Below the pieces are notes generated by a model. It saw nothing but the letters and a program-made list of their open reading frames with translations, ran no database searches and had not been told where the DNA came from. Positions 45,990 to 55,472 of a stretch of DNA of 64,000 nucleotides are shown piece by piece (the first letter of the stretch is position 1; the number at the start of each line of letters is the position of its first letter). This DNA is from Arthrobacter sp. MYb227 (GTDB lineage: Bacteria; Actinomycetota; Actinomycetes; Actinomycetales; Micrococcaceae), in the NCBI RefSeq assembly GCF_002975435.1, contig NZ_PCPT01000002.1:62001-126000 (forward strand), written 5' to 3'. Both the position numbers and the translations under genes were made by a program.

Positions 45990-47723
45990 ATGCTCTTAAA
46001 GCTCATACTTAGACACGCAAAGCCATACAAATGGTGGGTCGTTGCGGTGCTGTTCTTCCAGCTGGCAACCACCATGGCAACCCTGTACCTGCCCAGCCTC
46101 AACGCCGAGATCATCGATACCGGTGTGGTCAAGGGCGATACCGATTTCATCTGGCGCACCGGCGGCGTCATGCTCGCCGTCGCCTTCGTCCAGGTATTTA
46201 CGGCCATCGCCGCCGTCTACTTCGGCGCCAAAACCGCCATGGCCATCGGCCGCGACCTACGCCACGCGGTCTTCGATTCCGTCACCGGCTTCTCCGCCCA
46301 AGATGTCAACAAATTCGGTGCCGCAACGCTGATTACCCGCGGCACCAACGACGTCCAGCAGGTCCAAATGCTGGTGCTCATGGGCCTGAACTTCATGGTC
46401 TCGGCGCCCATCATGTGCATCGGCGGCATCATCATGGCGCTACGCGAAGATGTGGGCCTGTCCTGGCTGGTCTGGGTCTCGGTCCCACTGCTGATCGCGG
46501 TGGTCGGCGTGCTGGTCTTCTTCCTGATGCCGCTCTTCCGCCAGATGCAGGATCGCATTGACGGAATCAACGGGGTTTTGCGCGAGCAGATCACCGGCAT
46601 CCGCGTGGTGCGCGCCTTCGTACGCGAACCACATGAGGCCGAACGCTTCGAGGACGCAAACGCCAAACTCACCCGCGTGGGAGTGCGCGTTGGCAACCTG
46701 TTCGTCTTGATGTTCCCGCTGATCGGCATGATCCTGCACATCGCCACCGCCGCTGTGCTCTGGTTCGGTGGCCACCGCGTGGAAAACAATGGAATGGAAA
46801 TCGGTGCACTTACCGCATTCTTGCAATACCTGCTCCAAATCCTCATGGCCGTCATGATGGGAACCTTCATGGCCATGATGATCCCACGGGCCATGGTCTG
46901 CGCCGAGCGTATTAACGAGGTCACCACCCTTGAGCCATCGTTGCGCGATCAAACCGAACACGTGGCCCAGATGGATAACCCGGGCACCGTCGAATTCCGC
47001 AACGTCACCTTCGGCTACCCCGGTGCCGAGGCCCCGGTGCTCAACGATGTTTCATTCATTGCCCGCCGCGGAGAAACCACGGCAATCATTGGTTCCACGG
47101 GTTCGGGCAAGTCCACCCTGCTGAATCTGATTCCGCGACTTTACGATGCCGGTGCCGGTGAAGTGCTCGTTGGCGGCATCCCCGTCACCGACCTGACCCG
47201 CAAACAGCTCTCCGGCGCCGTGGCAACTGTCCCGCAACGCCCCTACCTCTTCTCCGGAACCATCGCCAGCAACCTGCGCTTTGGTGCGGAAAACGCTACC
47301 GAAGATGACTTGTGGGCAGCCCTTGATGTTGCCCAGGCACACGAATTTGTCACGGCCCGCGAAGACGGACTGGATGGCAAGATCTCCCAGGGCGGAACCA
47401 ACGTTTCCGGTGGGCAACGCCAACGCCTATGCATTGCCCGCGCACTGGCGGCACGTCCGGAGATCTACCTCTTCGATGACTCATTCTCCGCGCTCGATGT
47501 GGCAACCGATGCCCGGCTACGCGCCGCGCTTGAGGAACCCACCAGGGACGCCGCGGTGATCATCGTCGCCCAACGGGTCTCCACCATTACCGGTGCGGAC
47601 CAGATCCTGGTACTGGACCACGGCGAAATCGTGGCTCGCGGAACTCACGAGGAGCTACTCGAGTCCTCGGAAACCTACCAAGAAATCGTCACATCGCAGC
47701 TAGCAGTGGAGGAGGTGGCCTAA
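45990..47723 (+). CDS. ABC exporter half-transporter (degenerate ATP site subunit)
   Basis: 577 residues: six membrane helices in the first 300, then an ATPase domain. Walker A is GSTGSGKST, the signature is the canonical VSGGQRQR, and Walker B is YLFDDSFSALD, where Asp replaces the catalytic Glu. This makes it the degenerate half of a heterodimeric exporter of the BmrC/TM287 type. The partner gene starts one base after the stop. Likely exports drugs, lipids or peptides. The ATG follows TGAGGAC about ten bases upstream. Confidence 0.88.
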   Translation: MLLKLILRHAKPYKWWVVAVLFFQLATTMATLYLPSLNAEIIDTGVVKGDTDFIWRTGGVMLAVAFVQVFTAIAAVYFGAKTAMAIGRDLRHAVFDSVTGFSAQDVNKFGAATLITRGTNDVQQVQMLVLMGLNFMVSAPIMCIGGIIMALREDVGLSWLVWVSVPLLIAVVGVLVFFLMPLFRQMQDRIDGINGVLREQITGIRVVRAFVREPHEAERFEDANAKLTRVGVRVGNLFVLMFPLIGMILHIATAAVLWFGGHRVENNGMEIGALTAFLQYLLQILMAVMMGTFMAMMIPRAMVCAERINEVTTLEPSLRDQTEHVAQMDNPGTVEFRNVTFGYPGAEAPVLNDVSFIARRGETTAIIGSTGSGKSTLLNLIPRLYDAGAGEVLVGGIPVTDLTRKQLSGAVATVPQRPYLFSGTIASNLRFGAENATEDDLWAALDVAQAHEFVTAREDGLDGKISQGGTNVSGGQRQRLCIARALAARPEIYLFDDSFSALDVATDARLRAALEEPTRDAAVIIVAQRVSTITGADQILVLDHGEIVARGTHEELLESSETYQEIVTSQLAVEEVA

Positions 47724-49787
47724 ATGGCAAAGCGAACTCAAGAAACCCCTGCCGATCAGGTTGCCGTCGAGGAATTCGACGAATTTGATACTGCCGGTGC
47801 CTCCGACGCGTTCGGCGATGCCATGCCGGTACGCAAGGCCAAGCACTTCTGGCCCTCCGCCAAACGCCTGGTTGGCCTGCTGGCCCCGGAAAAACTCGGC
47901 ATGTCACTGGTGCTGCTGCTGGTTGCCGCCGGCGTAGTACTTGCGGTCATCGCCCCCAAGATTCTGGGCAAGGCCATGGATGTCATCTTTGCCGGTGCCT
48001 TCAGCAAGCAGATGCCCGCAAATGTCCCGGTGGATCAGGCCATCGAAGGCCTGCGTCAGGCGGGGCAGGGCAACCTCGCCGATATGATGTCCAAGATGAA
48101 TCTGGTGCCCGGCACCGGCATCGACTTCCCCCTGCTCAGTCGCTACATCCTCATTGTCTTGGCGATGTACTTCGTCTCCTCGCTGTTCATGTGGGCGCAG
48201 GGCTGGTTGCTCAACCGCCTGGTCATGAAGGTCGTCTACAAGCTGCGCAAGGATGTTGAAACCAAACTCAACAAGCTGCCGCTGAACTACTTCGATACCC
48301 GCCAGCGCGGAGACTTGCTCTCCCGGGTGACAAACGATGTGGATAACATCCAAAACGCCTTGCAGCAGGCGGTCTCCCAGCTGGTCCAATCCCTGCTGAC
48401 CGTCGTTGGCATCGTGATCATGATGTTCATCGTCTCCTGGCAGATGGCGCTGATCGCCCTGATCGCGTTGCCACTGTCCGCAGTTGCTGCCGGCGTGATC
48501 GGTTCCCGCGCGCAGGGCCTCTTTACAGCCCAGTGGAAGAATACCGGTGCGCTGAATGGGCAGATCGAGGAATCCTTCTCCGGACATGACCTGATGAAGG
48601 TCTTCGGCCGCGAGCAGGACATGCTCGATCGTTTCCATGAGAAGAACGAGGAACTCTACAAGGCATCTTTCGGTGCCCAGTTCGTCTCAGGAATGATCTT
48701 CCCGGTCATGAACTTCGTTTCCTACCTCGCCTACGTCGGAATCGCCGTGGTCGGTGGGCTGCGCGTTGCCTCCGGACAGATGTCCCTGGGCGATGCCACG
48801 GCATTTATCCAGTACAGTCGCGAATTCACCCAGCCGCTGGGGCAGATGGCCGGCATGGCCAATATGCTCCAGTCGGGTGTGGCCTCCGCGGAACGCACCT
48901 TTGAGCTGCTCGATGCCCAGGAGCAGGAACCGGATCATGTCACCGACACACTGCCGGCGCGCACCGATGGTCACGTCGAATTCAACAACGTCACCTTCTC
49001 CTACTCGGAAGATAAGCCGTTGATCACGGATTTGTCCTTCGAGGCACATCCCGGGCACACCGTGGCCATCGTCGGACCCACCGGCGCGGGCAAGACCACG
49101 CTGGTGAACCTGGTGATGCGCTTCTACGAGCTGAATTCCGGATCCATCACCCTTGACGGGGTCGATGTCACCGCGATCAGCCGCGCGGATCTGCGTTCCA
49201 AGGTCGGCATGGTGCTCCAGGACGCCTGGCTCTTTGGTGGGTCAATCATGGAGAACATCCGTTACGGCCGCCTGGACGCCACCGACGAGGAAGTCTACGC
49301 TGCCGCCAAGGCAACGTTCGTCGATCGCTTTGTGCGTGCGCTACCCGATGGCTATGAGACGGTTATCGACGAAGAAGGCACCAACGTTTCCGCCGGTGAG
49401 AAGCAGTTGATCACCATCGCGCGGGCCTTTGTGGCAAATCCATCGCTGCTGATTCTCGATGAGGCAACCAGCTCCGTTGATACGCGCACCGAGCTTTTGG
49501 TACAGCATGCCATGGCCGCGCTGCGTAGCGATCGCACCAGCTTCGTGATTGCGCACCGACTTTCTACAATCCGTGATGCCGACACCATCCTGGTCATGGA
49601 AGAGGGCAAGATCGTGGAACAGGGCAACCACCAGGTACTGCTTGCCGAGCGTGGCGCCTACTACCGGCTCTACAAGTCGCAGTTCGCCGGCCCCGCCGAG
49701 GACGTCGATGCTGAACCTCCTACCGGTGGCGCTCCGGTGGTTGGAGTTCCGGTACCCGGTGAAACCGCCAACGAGGTCACCGGCTAA
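47724..49787 (+). CDS. ABC exporter half-transporter (catalytic ATP site subunit)
   Basis: 687 residues with an N-terminal extension of about 55 residues before the first helix and a Pro/Gly-rich tail. Walker A is GPTGAGKTT, the signature is the altered NVSAGEKQL, and Walker B is LLILDEATSSVD with the catalytic Glu. The altered signature faces the degenerate Walker B of the partner, and the Glu faces the partner's intact signature: exactly the asymmetry of heterodimeric exporters. GAGGAGG lies upstream. Function: efflux of an unknown substrate. Confidence 0.88.
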   Translation: MAKRTQETPADQVAVEEFDEFDTAGASDAFGDAMPVRKAKHFWPSAKRLVGLLAPEKLGMSLVLLLVAAGVVLAVIAPKILGKAMDVIFAGAFSKQMPANVPVDQAIEGLRQAGQGNLADMMSKMNLVPGTGIDFPLLSRYILIVLAMYFVSSLFMWAQGWLLNRLVMKVVYKLRKDVETKLNKLPLNYFDTRQRGDLLSRVTNDVDNIQNALQQAVSQLVQSLLTVVGIVIMMFIVSWQMALIALIALPLSAVAAGVIGSRAQGLFTAQWKNTGALNGQIEESFSGHDLMKVFGREQDMLDRFHEKNEELYKASFGAQFVSGMIFPVMNFVSYLAYVGIAVVGGLRVASGQMSLGDATAFIQYSREFTQPLGQMAGMANMLQSGVASAERTFELLDAQEQEPDHVTDTLPARTDGHVEFNNVTFSYSEDKPLITDLSFEAHPGHTVAIVGPTGAGKTTLVNLVMRFYELNSGSITLDGVDVTAISRADLRSKVGMVLQDAWLFGGSIMENIRYGRLDATDEEVYAAAKATFVDRFVRALPDGYETVIDEEGTNVSAGEKQLITIARAFVANPSLLILDEATSSVDTRTELLVQHAMAALRSDRTSFVIAHRLSTIRDADTILVMEEGKIVEQGNHQVLLAERGAYYRLYKSQFAGPAEDVDAEPPTGGAPVVGVPVPGETANEVTG

Positions 49788-50095
49788 ACACCACACGCAG
49801 GCGCGGTAGCTCAACTAGGCACCACCCCAAGGGAGGTCGCATCGATCAGAAGCATCTTCGTCGATGCGGCCCCCCTTTAGCCGTTTTAACCGCCGGTGGG
49901 GCCACCTCCGGGGAAAGAGGAGCACAGCCCCAAATCCAGGTGGGTCGCGTCACCGCAATTTTTTTGAACTCCGCACCCCCAAGCCTCTGCAGGAGCATAA
50001 TTCCCAACCCGACCACCAGCAAAGAAAAATCTCCCGAGTGCTGGCACTGATTCGGGTGAATGCCGCGATTTCCCCCATGCGATAAGATTTCGCAA
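49788..50095. other. Intergenic region after the ABC exporter
   Basis: No gene is supported. GGTCGCATCGA (49835-49845) and TCGATGCGGCC (49861-49871), with one mismatch, form a hairpin that may end the exporter operon. A minus-strand frame overlapping 49846-50436 is antisense to the acyltransferase start and not called. Confidence 0.4.
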
Positions 50096-52273
50096 GTGAC
50101 AGCCCGAACCAGCACCGCCGACAAGCAAACCCCGCATTCATTCCCACGCTTTGCCCGGCCTGAAGCAAACACCCACGCATCGTCAATGGGATTCCGTTCC
50201 GATATCCAGGGGTTGCGCGCCATCGCGGTGTTGATGGTCATCATCCACCACCTGCGACCCGGGGCACTGCCCGGCGGGTTCATCGGCGTTGACATGTTCT
50301 TCGTGATATCCGGGTACCTCATCACCGCGCACCTCTTCCGCGAAATGCGTGCCACGGGAACCATCGCCCTCGCAAGCTTTTGGGCCCGCCGCATCCGCCG
50401 ACTACTGCCCCTTGCCTTCACCGTGCTGCTGGCCACCGCCGGCCTTGTCTACCTATTCATCCCGGCCACCGAACACGGCACCATGTTCAAACATATTGCC
50501 GCTGCGGGGCTCTATGTTGAGAACTGGGCCTTGGTGCTTGATGCCACCGACTACGCCGCGGCAGGGCAAATGGCAACAGCCGTGCAGCATTTTTGGTCGC
50601 TCTCGGTTGAGGAACAGTTCTACATTTTCTGGCCGCTACTTGCCGCCTTGGTGCTCTGGGTGAGCGCCCGGGTGGGCGGGAAACACGGTGCAAGCACCGT
50701 GACCGCCGGCAGCCGGGTCTTCTTTGCCGCAATCGTCTCGGTGGCGGTACTTTCCTTCGCTTACGGGTTATGGCTCACCGCGGTCAACCCACCCGGAGCC
50801 TACTTCAATACAGCCGCCCGCGGCTGGGAATTTGCCGCCGGTGGCATCGTTGCCCTGCTCGCCCGACGTGGCGCGGTGCGTGGGATCCCCGGAGCCCTGC
50901 TGGGGTGGGCCGGCCTTCTCACGCTGCTCGCCGGAGCCATGCTGATCCCCACGGAGACACGATTTCCCGGCACCATGGCACTGGTCCCGGTGCTCGGCAC
51001 CGTAGCGGTGCTTGCCGCCGCCGGCCCACACAACAGACCCTGGTTATCGCACGCGCACTGGCTCTCCATCCGTCCCGCACGCGTCATCGGCGATATTAGC
51101 TACGGCGCCTACCTGTGGCATTGGCCGCTGATCATCGTTGCCCCCTTTGTGCTCCGCACCGAACCCAAGTGGTACCAGGAACTCGGGATGCTGATCCTGA
51201 CCTTGGTCCTAGCCTGGCTGTCCTACAAACTTATCGAAAACCCGTTCCGCTTCGGCAAATTCCTGAAACCGGTGCGCAACTCGATGATTTTTGCGCTTGC
51301 CGGGATGCTGCTCATCACCGGGGTTACCGTCGCGGGCAGCGCAGCTGCGGCGCACAGCAGCAACTTACCGCGGATGTCGGCGCAGGACCCCTGCTATGGG
51401 TCCGGATCCCTGATTCATCCGGAAAACTGCCAACCGGTTGCCTCAAATTTTGCTCCCTACCCCTCGGCTGTCATGGTTTCCCAGGAGGTCCGCGCACCAC
51501 TGTTCCCGGGCTGTGAGGCGGACACCTTGCAGGTGGGCGATGTCAGTTGCACGCTGGGGACCACGCAGAACCCCACAATGCGTGTGGCATTGGTCGGAGA
51601 TTCGCATGCTTCCGCGTGGTTACCGGCACTAGAAATCCTGGCCAGGGAACGCGGCTGGGAACTAGTCACCCATATTCGTTCGGGCTGTTCGCCATCGGTT
51701 GCGGCACTCAAGGGGGCCGAGGCGCTCAGCGGAACCGCATACCGGCTGTGCACCGAGTCAATGCGCGCGCTGGGTCCGGCCCTCGCCGCGGATACGGATC
51801 TCGATGCCATTATCGTCGCGGCCCAAGGCAATAAGCGCAGCTGGGTATCCTCGCCGGGCTACGAGTTCAAGAACCCGGCCACCGAGGGCTTCACCGCGCT
51901 ATGGCAATCGTGGAGTGACGCGGGAAAGGCCGTTGCAGTGATCCGTGAGGTCCCGCGGCTGGGCAATAAGAACGTCCCCACCTGCGTTGCCACAAGCCCC
52001 GAGGACCCGCTGGCCTGTGCGGTGAGTCGGAAGCAGGGCCTCGATGTGCCACAAAACCTGGGCAAGGCGCTGAAAAGTGACACGGCACCGGCAGGCATCG
52101 TGCAACCAAATCTCACCGATTCAATCTGCGATGAAAACACCTGTTACGCGGTCATCGGCTCGCTGATCACCTACTACGATCAATCCCATCTCTCCCATGA
52201 CTTTGCGCGTTCACTGGCCCCGGAACTGGGACGGCAACTGGCCCAAAACCCGGTATTTGCGGCTCCCAACTAG
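50096..52273 (+). CDS. Acyltransferase 3 / SGNH hydrolase-type membrane O-acyltransferase
   Basis: About 725 residues. The OafA/YrhL-type acyltransferase-3 domain covers about residues 30-400: GLRAIAVLMVIIHHLRPGAL, PGGFIGVDMFFVISGYLI, then ASFWARRIRRLLPLAF and QHFWSLSVEEQFYIFWPL, with ten or so membrane helices. The C-terminal 260 residues are an SGNH-like extracytoplasmic domain (RVALVGDSHASAWLPALE; the late His in DQSHLSHDFARSL). Such enzymes O-acetylate surface glycans or peptidoglycan. GTG at 50096 is the chosen start; ATG at 50186 is an alternative, since no ribosome site decides. Confidence 0.85.
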   Translation: MTARTSTADKQTPHSFPRFARPEANTHASSMGFRSDIQGLRAIAVLMVIIHHLRPGALPGGFIGVDMFFVISGYLITAHLFREMRATGTIALASFWARRIRRLLPLAFTVLLATAGLVYLFIPATEHGTMFKHIAAAGLYVENWALVLDATDYAAAGQMATAVQHFWSLSVEEQFYIFWPLLAALVLWVSARVGGKHGASTVTAGSRVFFAAIVSVAVLSFAYGLWLTAVNPPGAYFNTAARGWEFAAGGIVALLARRGAVRGIPGALLGWAGLLTLLAGAMLIPTETRFPGTMALVPVLGTVAVLAAAGPHNRPWLSHAHWLSIRPARVIGDISYGAYLWHWPLIIVAPFVLRTEPKWYQELGMLILTLVLAWLSYKLIENPFRFGKFLKPVRNSMIFALAGMLLITGVTVAGSAAAAHSSNLPRMSAQDPCYGSGSLIHPENCQPVASNFAPYPSAVMVSQEVRAPLFPGCEADTLQVGDVSCTLGTTQNPTMRVALVGDSHASAWLPALEILARERGWELVTHIRSGCSPSVAALKGAEALSGTAYRLCTESMRALGPALAADTDLDAIIVAAQGNKRSWVSSPGYEFKNPATEGFTALWQSWSDAGKAVAVIREVPRLGNKNVPTCVATSPEDPLACAVSRKQGLDVPQNLGKALKSDTAPAGIVQPNLTDSICDENTCYAVIGSLITYYDQSHLSHDFARSLAPELGRQLAQNPVFAAPN

Positions 52274-52425
52274 CCACCTCGGCTGAAGCCAGCGCGGAGG
52301 GCACCCTCGCCACCTGCCGGAAGGTATGCCCACGGCGTATCAGCTTCGTCAAGCCAACGTCGGGTGATAATCCCAACTCCGGCACAAGCGGGCCCCCGCC
52401 ACGATTGCAACATAAGCTATTGCCC

Positions 52426-53082
52426 ATGTCTGCACCAGTAAAAGCCCCGCGTCTGCCCGCCTTCAAAGAACCAACCACCGTTGGATCCGGGGACCTGACC
52501 GGGCTGGAAGTGGACGGCCGGGCGGAGGGGCTGCTCTTTGAGGCCGACGATGCCGACGGGGTAGATCTCGAAGACGCGGTCTTCACCGAATGCATCTTCC
52601 GCTCCGTGGCCCTGCAGGGGGCCGCCATGTCGCGGGTGACCTTTGGGGATTGCCGCATCGAGGAGGTCAACGCCCCGGTGCTTGAGGCCCCGGACTCCGG
52701 CTGGTGGAATACTGCGGTCATTGGCGGGCGCATTGGGTCGGCCGAACTCTATGGGGCGACGTTCCGCTCGGTAAAATTTGAGCGCGCCAAGCTTGGCTAC
52801 CTGAACCTGCGCCGCGCCAAGATCAAGGACGTGCTCTTTGTCGATGTGCACATTGAGGAACTCGATGCCGGTACCGCTTCACTGGAGCGGGTGAGCTTTA
52901 TCGACTGCACCATCGACACCCTGGTCCTGAACGGGGCAAAGCTCAAGGACGTTGATCTGCGCGGTGCACGATTGCGTACGCTCTCGGGAATTTCTTCGCT
53001 CAAGGGTGCCACCGTCAGTTACGAGCAGCTCATCGATCTGGCCCCCATCCTCGCAGGTGAGCTGGGGCTACGCGTTGAGTAG
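52426..53082 (+). CDS. Pentapeptide-repeat-like protein
   Basis: 218 residues with a degenerate A(D/N)LxX pattern between about 60 and 195 (FRSVALQGAAMSRVTF, LYGATFRSVKFERAKLGYLN, LRRAKIKDV, LNGAKLKDVDLRGARLRTL). This suggests a right-handed beta-helix like the Qnr/MfpA proteins, some of which protect DNA gyrase. Function unknown. The ATG at 52426 is preferred over an in-frame ATG at 52405 because the preceding residues are not conserved in style. Stands alone. Confidence 0.72.
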   Translation: MSAPVKAPRLPAFKEPTTVGSGDLTGLEVDGRAEGLLFEADDADGVDLEDAVFTECIFRSVALQGAAMSRVTFGDCRIEEVNAPVLEAPDSGWWNTAVIGGRIGSAELYGATFRSVKFERAKLGYLNLRRAKIKDVLFVDVHIEELDAGTASLERVSFIDCTIDTLVLNGAKLKDVDLRGARLRTLSGISSLKGATVSYEQLIDLAPILAGELGLRVE

Positions 53083-53136
53083 TCGCCGCGTGGTGCGCTG
53101 AGGTATTCAACAGCTTTGCTCGATAAGCTAAAGCAC

Positions 53137-53898
53137 ATGCACCAGCCGCCATACCCATATCCGCAGCCCCTGCCGCGTGAACGTCAACCCGTCTTTGACT
53201 CAGGTCGCATGCGAGGCGGCGATTGGGTGGTGCTAGCGCTCTACATTGCGTTGTTCATCTTTGGTGCCGCGCAATTGATCGGGATGCTACCGGGCTTCAT
53301 TGAGGCATTCCCCACTCAGGAGAGCGCGCTCTTTGCCGTGAACTTGATTGTTTATGTGATCATGTTTACCGGCGTGATGATTGTTGCGTTCGATGCGTTG
53401 CGCCGTTCCTTTGCCACCTTCAAGTACTACCCGTGGGCCAAGGCACTGATGATCCCCGGCGGCTGGTTTGGCACCCTGATCATTGGTGCCGTGTTGCTGA
53501 TGTCGATGGGCAACCCGGTCAAGAGCGAAAACCAGCTGGCCATCGAGGGGATGACCCGCTCGGTCCCCTTCATCACGATGTTTGTTGTCACAGCCATCAT
53601 GGGGCCGCTGGTTGAAGAGTACATCTTCCGCCACCTGCTCATTGGAAAGCTCAGCCGTAAACTCAATGTGTGGGTTTGCGTGGGGATTTCCGCGGTGCTC
53701 TTCACCTCGCTGCACTTCATTGGTGCCGGCTCCTTCGATCTGACAAGTGCAATTCCCTATACAACGTTGGGCATCATGATTTCGGTTGCCTATGTACTGA
53801 CCGGCAAATCACTTGCCTACGCGTATGTGCTGCACTTTTTCAACAATGCCGTGGCATTGAGCCTTTCCTACCTGCTATTGCCTTTCCTACCGAACTAA
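53137..53898 (+). CDS. CPBP family intramembrane metalloprotease
   Basis: 253 residues with about seven hydrophobic segments. The CPBP (Abi, CAAX-protease-like) motifs are present: EEYIFRHLLIGKL (EExxxR), FTSLHFIGAG (FxxxH) and HFFNNAVAL (HxxxN). Active-site Glu, Glu, His and His are intact, so it should be catalytically active in the membrane. The N-terminus is proline- and tyrosine-rich. TTG at 53116 is an alternative start. Substrate unknown. Confidence 0.83.
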   Translation: MHQPPYPYPQPLPRERQPVFDSGRMRGGDWVVLALYIALFIFGAAQLIGMLPGFIEAFPTQESALFAVNLIVYVIMFTGVMIVAFDALRRSFATFKYYPWAKALMIPGGWFGTLIIGAVLLMSMGNPVKSENQLAIEGMTRSVPFITMFVVTAIMGPLVEEYIFRHLLIGKLSRKLNVWVCVGISAVLFTSLHFIGAGSFDLTSAIPYTTLGIMISVAYVLTGKSLAYAYVLHFFNNAVALSLSYLLLPFLPN

Positions 53899-53944
53899 GC
53901 GTGAGCCGGATAATGGCCTGGAGTGGATTGGTCAGGAATACGTA

Positions 53945-55165
53945 GTGGGGGCCCCTGTGCAATGGCAGGGCCACCGGCACGGTAGTCGGGGCTATAAGCG
54001 CATGATCTTGGCGCTCTTTGCCGCGGGTGTTGCAACATTTTCTCAGCTGTATTCGGTGCAGGGCGTGCTTCCCGAACTCTCCCGCGATCTGGGCATTGGG
54101 GAGGCCCAAGCGGCTCTTGCGGTGTCGGCCGCGACGCTGGGACTTGCCTGTTCGGTGCTTGTTTGGTCTTTGCTGGCTGATCGCTTGGGGCGGCTACGTA
54201 CCATGAACATCGCCATTATTGCCGCGGTCATCTTGGGCCTTGCGGTTCCCTTTTCCCCGGGCTTCGAATGGTTGCTGGCGCTGCGCTTCATTGAGGGGTT
54301 GGCACTTGGTGGAATTCCCGCCATCGCCCTTGCCTACCTGGCCGAAGAAGTCTCTCACCTACATGCCGCGGTTGCTGCGGGTACCTATATTTCCGGCACC
54401 ACGCTGGGCGGGTTGGCCGGGCGATTGGTTGCCGGCCCGCTGAGTGAGTTTTGGAATTGGCGCGTGGGAACGCTTGTAGTGAGCATCATGGCTGCGATTG
54501 CCGCAAGCGTTTTTATTGCGGTTGCGCCTAGTCCCCGTGGGTTCACTCCCGTGCCGTTCGCTAGCCCCGATGCGGTTCCGTTGTGGCGAAAACTTTGGGC
54601 GAATCTGCGCCAGGGCCGCTTGCTGGTGCTCTACGCGCAAGGGTTCTTGCTCATGGGTGGTTTTGTGGCGGTATTCAACTATCTGGGCTTCAGGCTTGAG
54701 GCGCCACCGTTTTTGATTCCCGCTTCGCTTGCCTCATTGGTGTTTATTGCCTATCTTTCCGGGACCTGGTCTTCGCGGCAGTCTGGGGTGTTTGTTGCGC
54801 GTTTTGCCAGGTTGCCGGTGCTGCTGGGGTCCATTGGGGTGATGTTCGGTGGGTTACTTATCACCCTGGTTGAATTCTTGCCTTCGGTGGTGGTGGGGAT
54901 GCTGCTGTTTACCGCCGGGTTTTTTGGGGCTCACGCCGTGGCAAGTGGCTGGATCCCGGTCCTGGCCGTGGGTGGTAGGGCGCAGGCCGCAAGCCTCTAC
55001 AACCTCGCCTACTATGGCGGTTCATCGCTCTTTGGGTGGGCGATTGGGTTGCTGTTCAATGTGTGGGGCTGGCCCGGGCTGGTAGCGGGGGTTGGGTTGT
55101 TGTTGATGGTGGCCGCATCCCTGGCAGTGTTGGGGCTGCGTAACCCCTCAACCCCCGGAGCGTAA
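53945..55165 (+). CDS. MFS transporter
   Basis: 406 residues and twelve predicted membrane helices. LADRLGRLRTMNIAIIAAVI is the loop-2 motif of major facilitator proteins, and VSHLHAAVAAGTYISGTTLG and RLVAGPLSEFWNWRVGT follow. Resembles YnfM/AraJ-type drug or sugar efflux proteins. Start is GTG at 53945, but the first 18 residues are polar and a later ATG (GYKRMILALF) would also work. The stop lies inside a hairpin terminator. Confidence 0.83.
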   Translation: MGAPVQWQGHRHGSRGYKRMILALFAAGVATFSQLYSVQGVLPELSRDLGIGEAQAALAVSAATLGLACSVLVWSLLADRLGRLRTMNIAIIAAVILGLAVPFSPGFEWLLALRFIEGLALGGIPAIALAYLAEEVSHLHAAVAAGTYISGTTLGGLAGRLVAGPLSEFWNWRVGTLVVSIMAAIAASVFIAVAPSPRGFTPVPFASPDAVPLWRKLWANLRQGRLLVLYAQGFLLMGGFVAVFNYLGFRLEAPPFLIPASLASLVFIAYLSGTWSSRQSGVFVARFARLPVLLGSIGVMFGGLLITLVEFLPSVVVGMLLFTAGFFGAHAVASGWIPVLAVGGRAQAASLYNLAYYGGSSLFGWAIGLLFNVWGWPGLVAGVGLLLMVAASLAVLGLRNPSTPGA

Positions 55166-55188
55166 AGAGTGTCCCGGGGGTTGTTTTA
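55149..55188. terminator. Terminator spanning the MFS gene stop
   Basis: CAACCCCCGG (55149-55158) and CCGGGGGTTG (55174-55183) form a perfect stem followed by TTTTAGAG. It separates the MFS gene from the convergent winged-helix gene. Confidence 0.7.
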
Positions 55189-55470
55189 GAGCAGTTCTAG
55201 TAATTGTTTTTTGTAGGTGTCGAATGCTGCCGTTCCCAGCGGGGTGATGCCCAGATAGGTGGCCGGGGTGCGGCCCTCGATGACCTTTTCCTGCGTGATG
55301 TACCCGGCGTCCTCGAGTTTGCGCAGGTGGGTTGAGAGGTTCCCGGCGGTCATGCCCAGGATTTCGCGTAACTTGGGGAAGGCGATTGCGTCCTTGGTGC
55401 CCAAGGTGTTCAGCGCCGACATGAGACGTAAGCGTGCATCGGCATGGATCAAGGGATCTAGCTCGGCCAT
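55186..55470 (-). CDS. Winged-helix DNA-binding regulator
   Basis: 94 residues: a single winged helix-turn-helix (RLRLMSALNTLGTKDAIAF, LREILGMTAGNLSTHLRKL, EDAGYITQEKVIEGRTPATY). This is the small ArsR/MarR-like type that is encoded together with a membrane protein. It starts at 55470, two bases after the membrane protein's stop, with AGAGGCGAAG upstream. Likely represses the operon; direct repeats in the promoter at 56152 are candidate sites. Confidence 0.85.
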   Translation of the reverse strand: MAELDPLIHADARLRLMSALNTLGTKDAIAFPKLREILGMTAGNLSTHLRKLEDAGYITQEKVIEGRTPATYLGITPLGTAAFDTYKKQLLELL

Positions 55471-55472
55471 GG

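Noticed and set aside
46217-46927. Minus-strand frame of 236 codons opposite the ABC exporter
   Set aside because: Antisense to clear transmembrane and ATPase coding sequence; high-GC shadow.
49846-50436. Minus-strand frame of 196 codons between the exporter and acyltransferase genes
   Set aside because: Largely antisense to the acyltransferase domain; no domain, no start signal.
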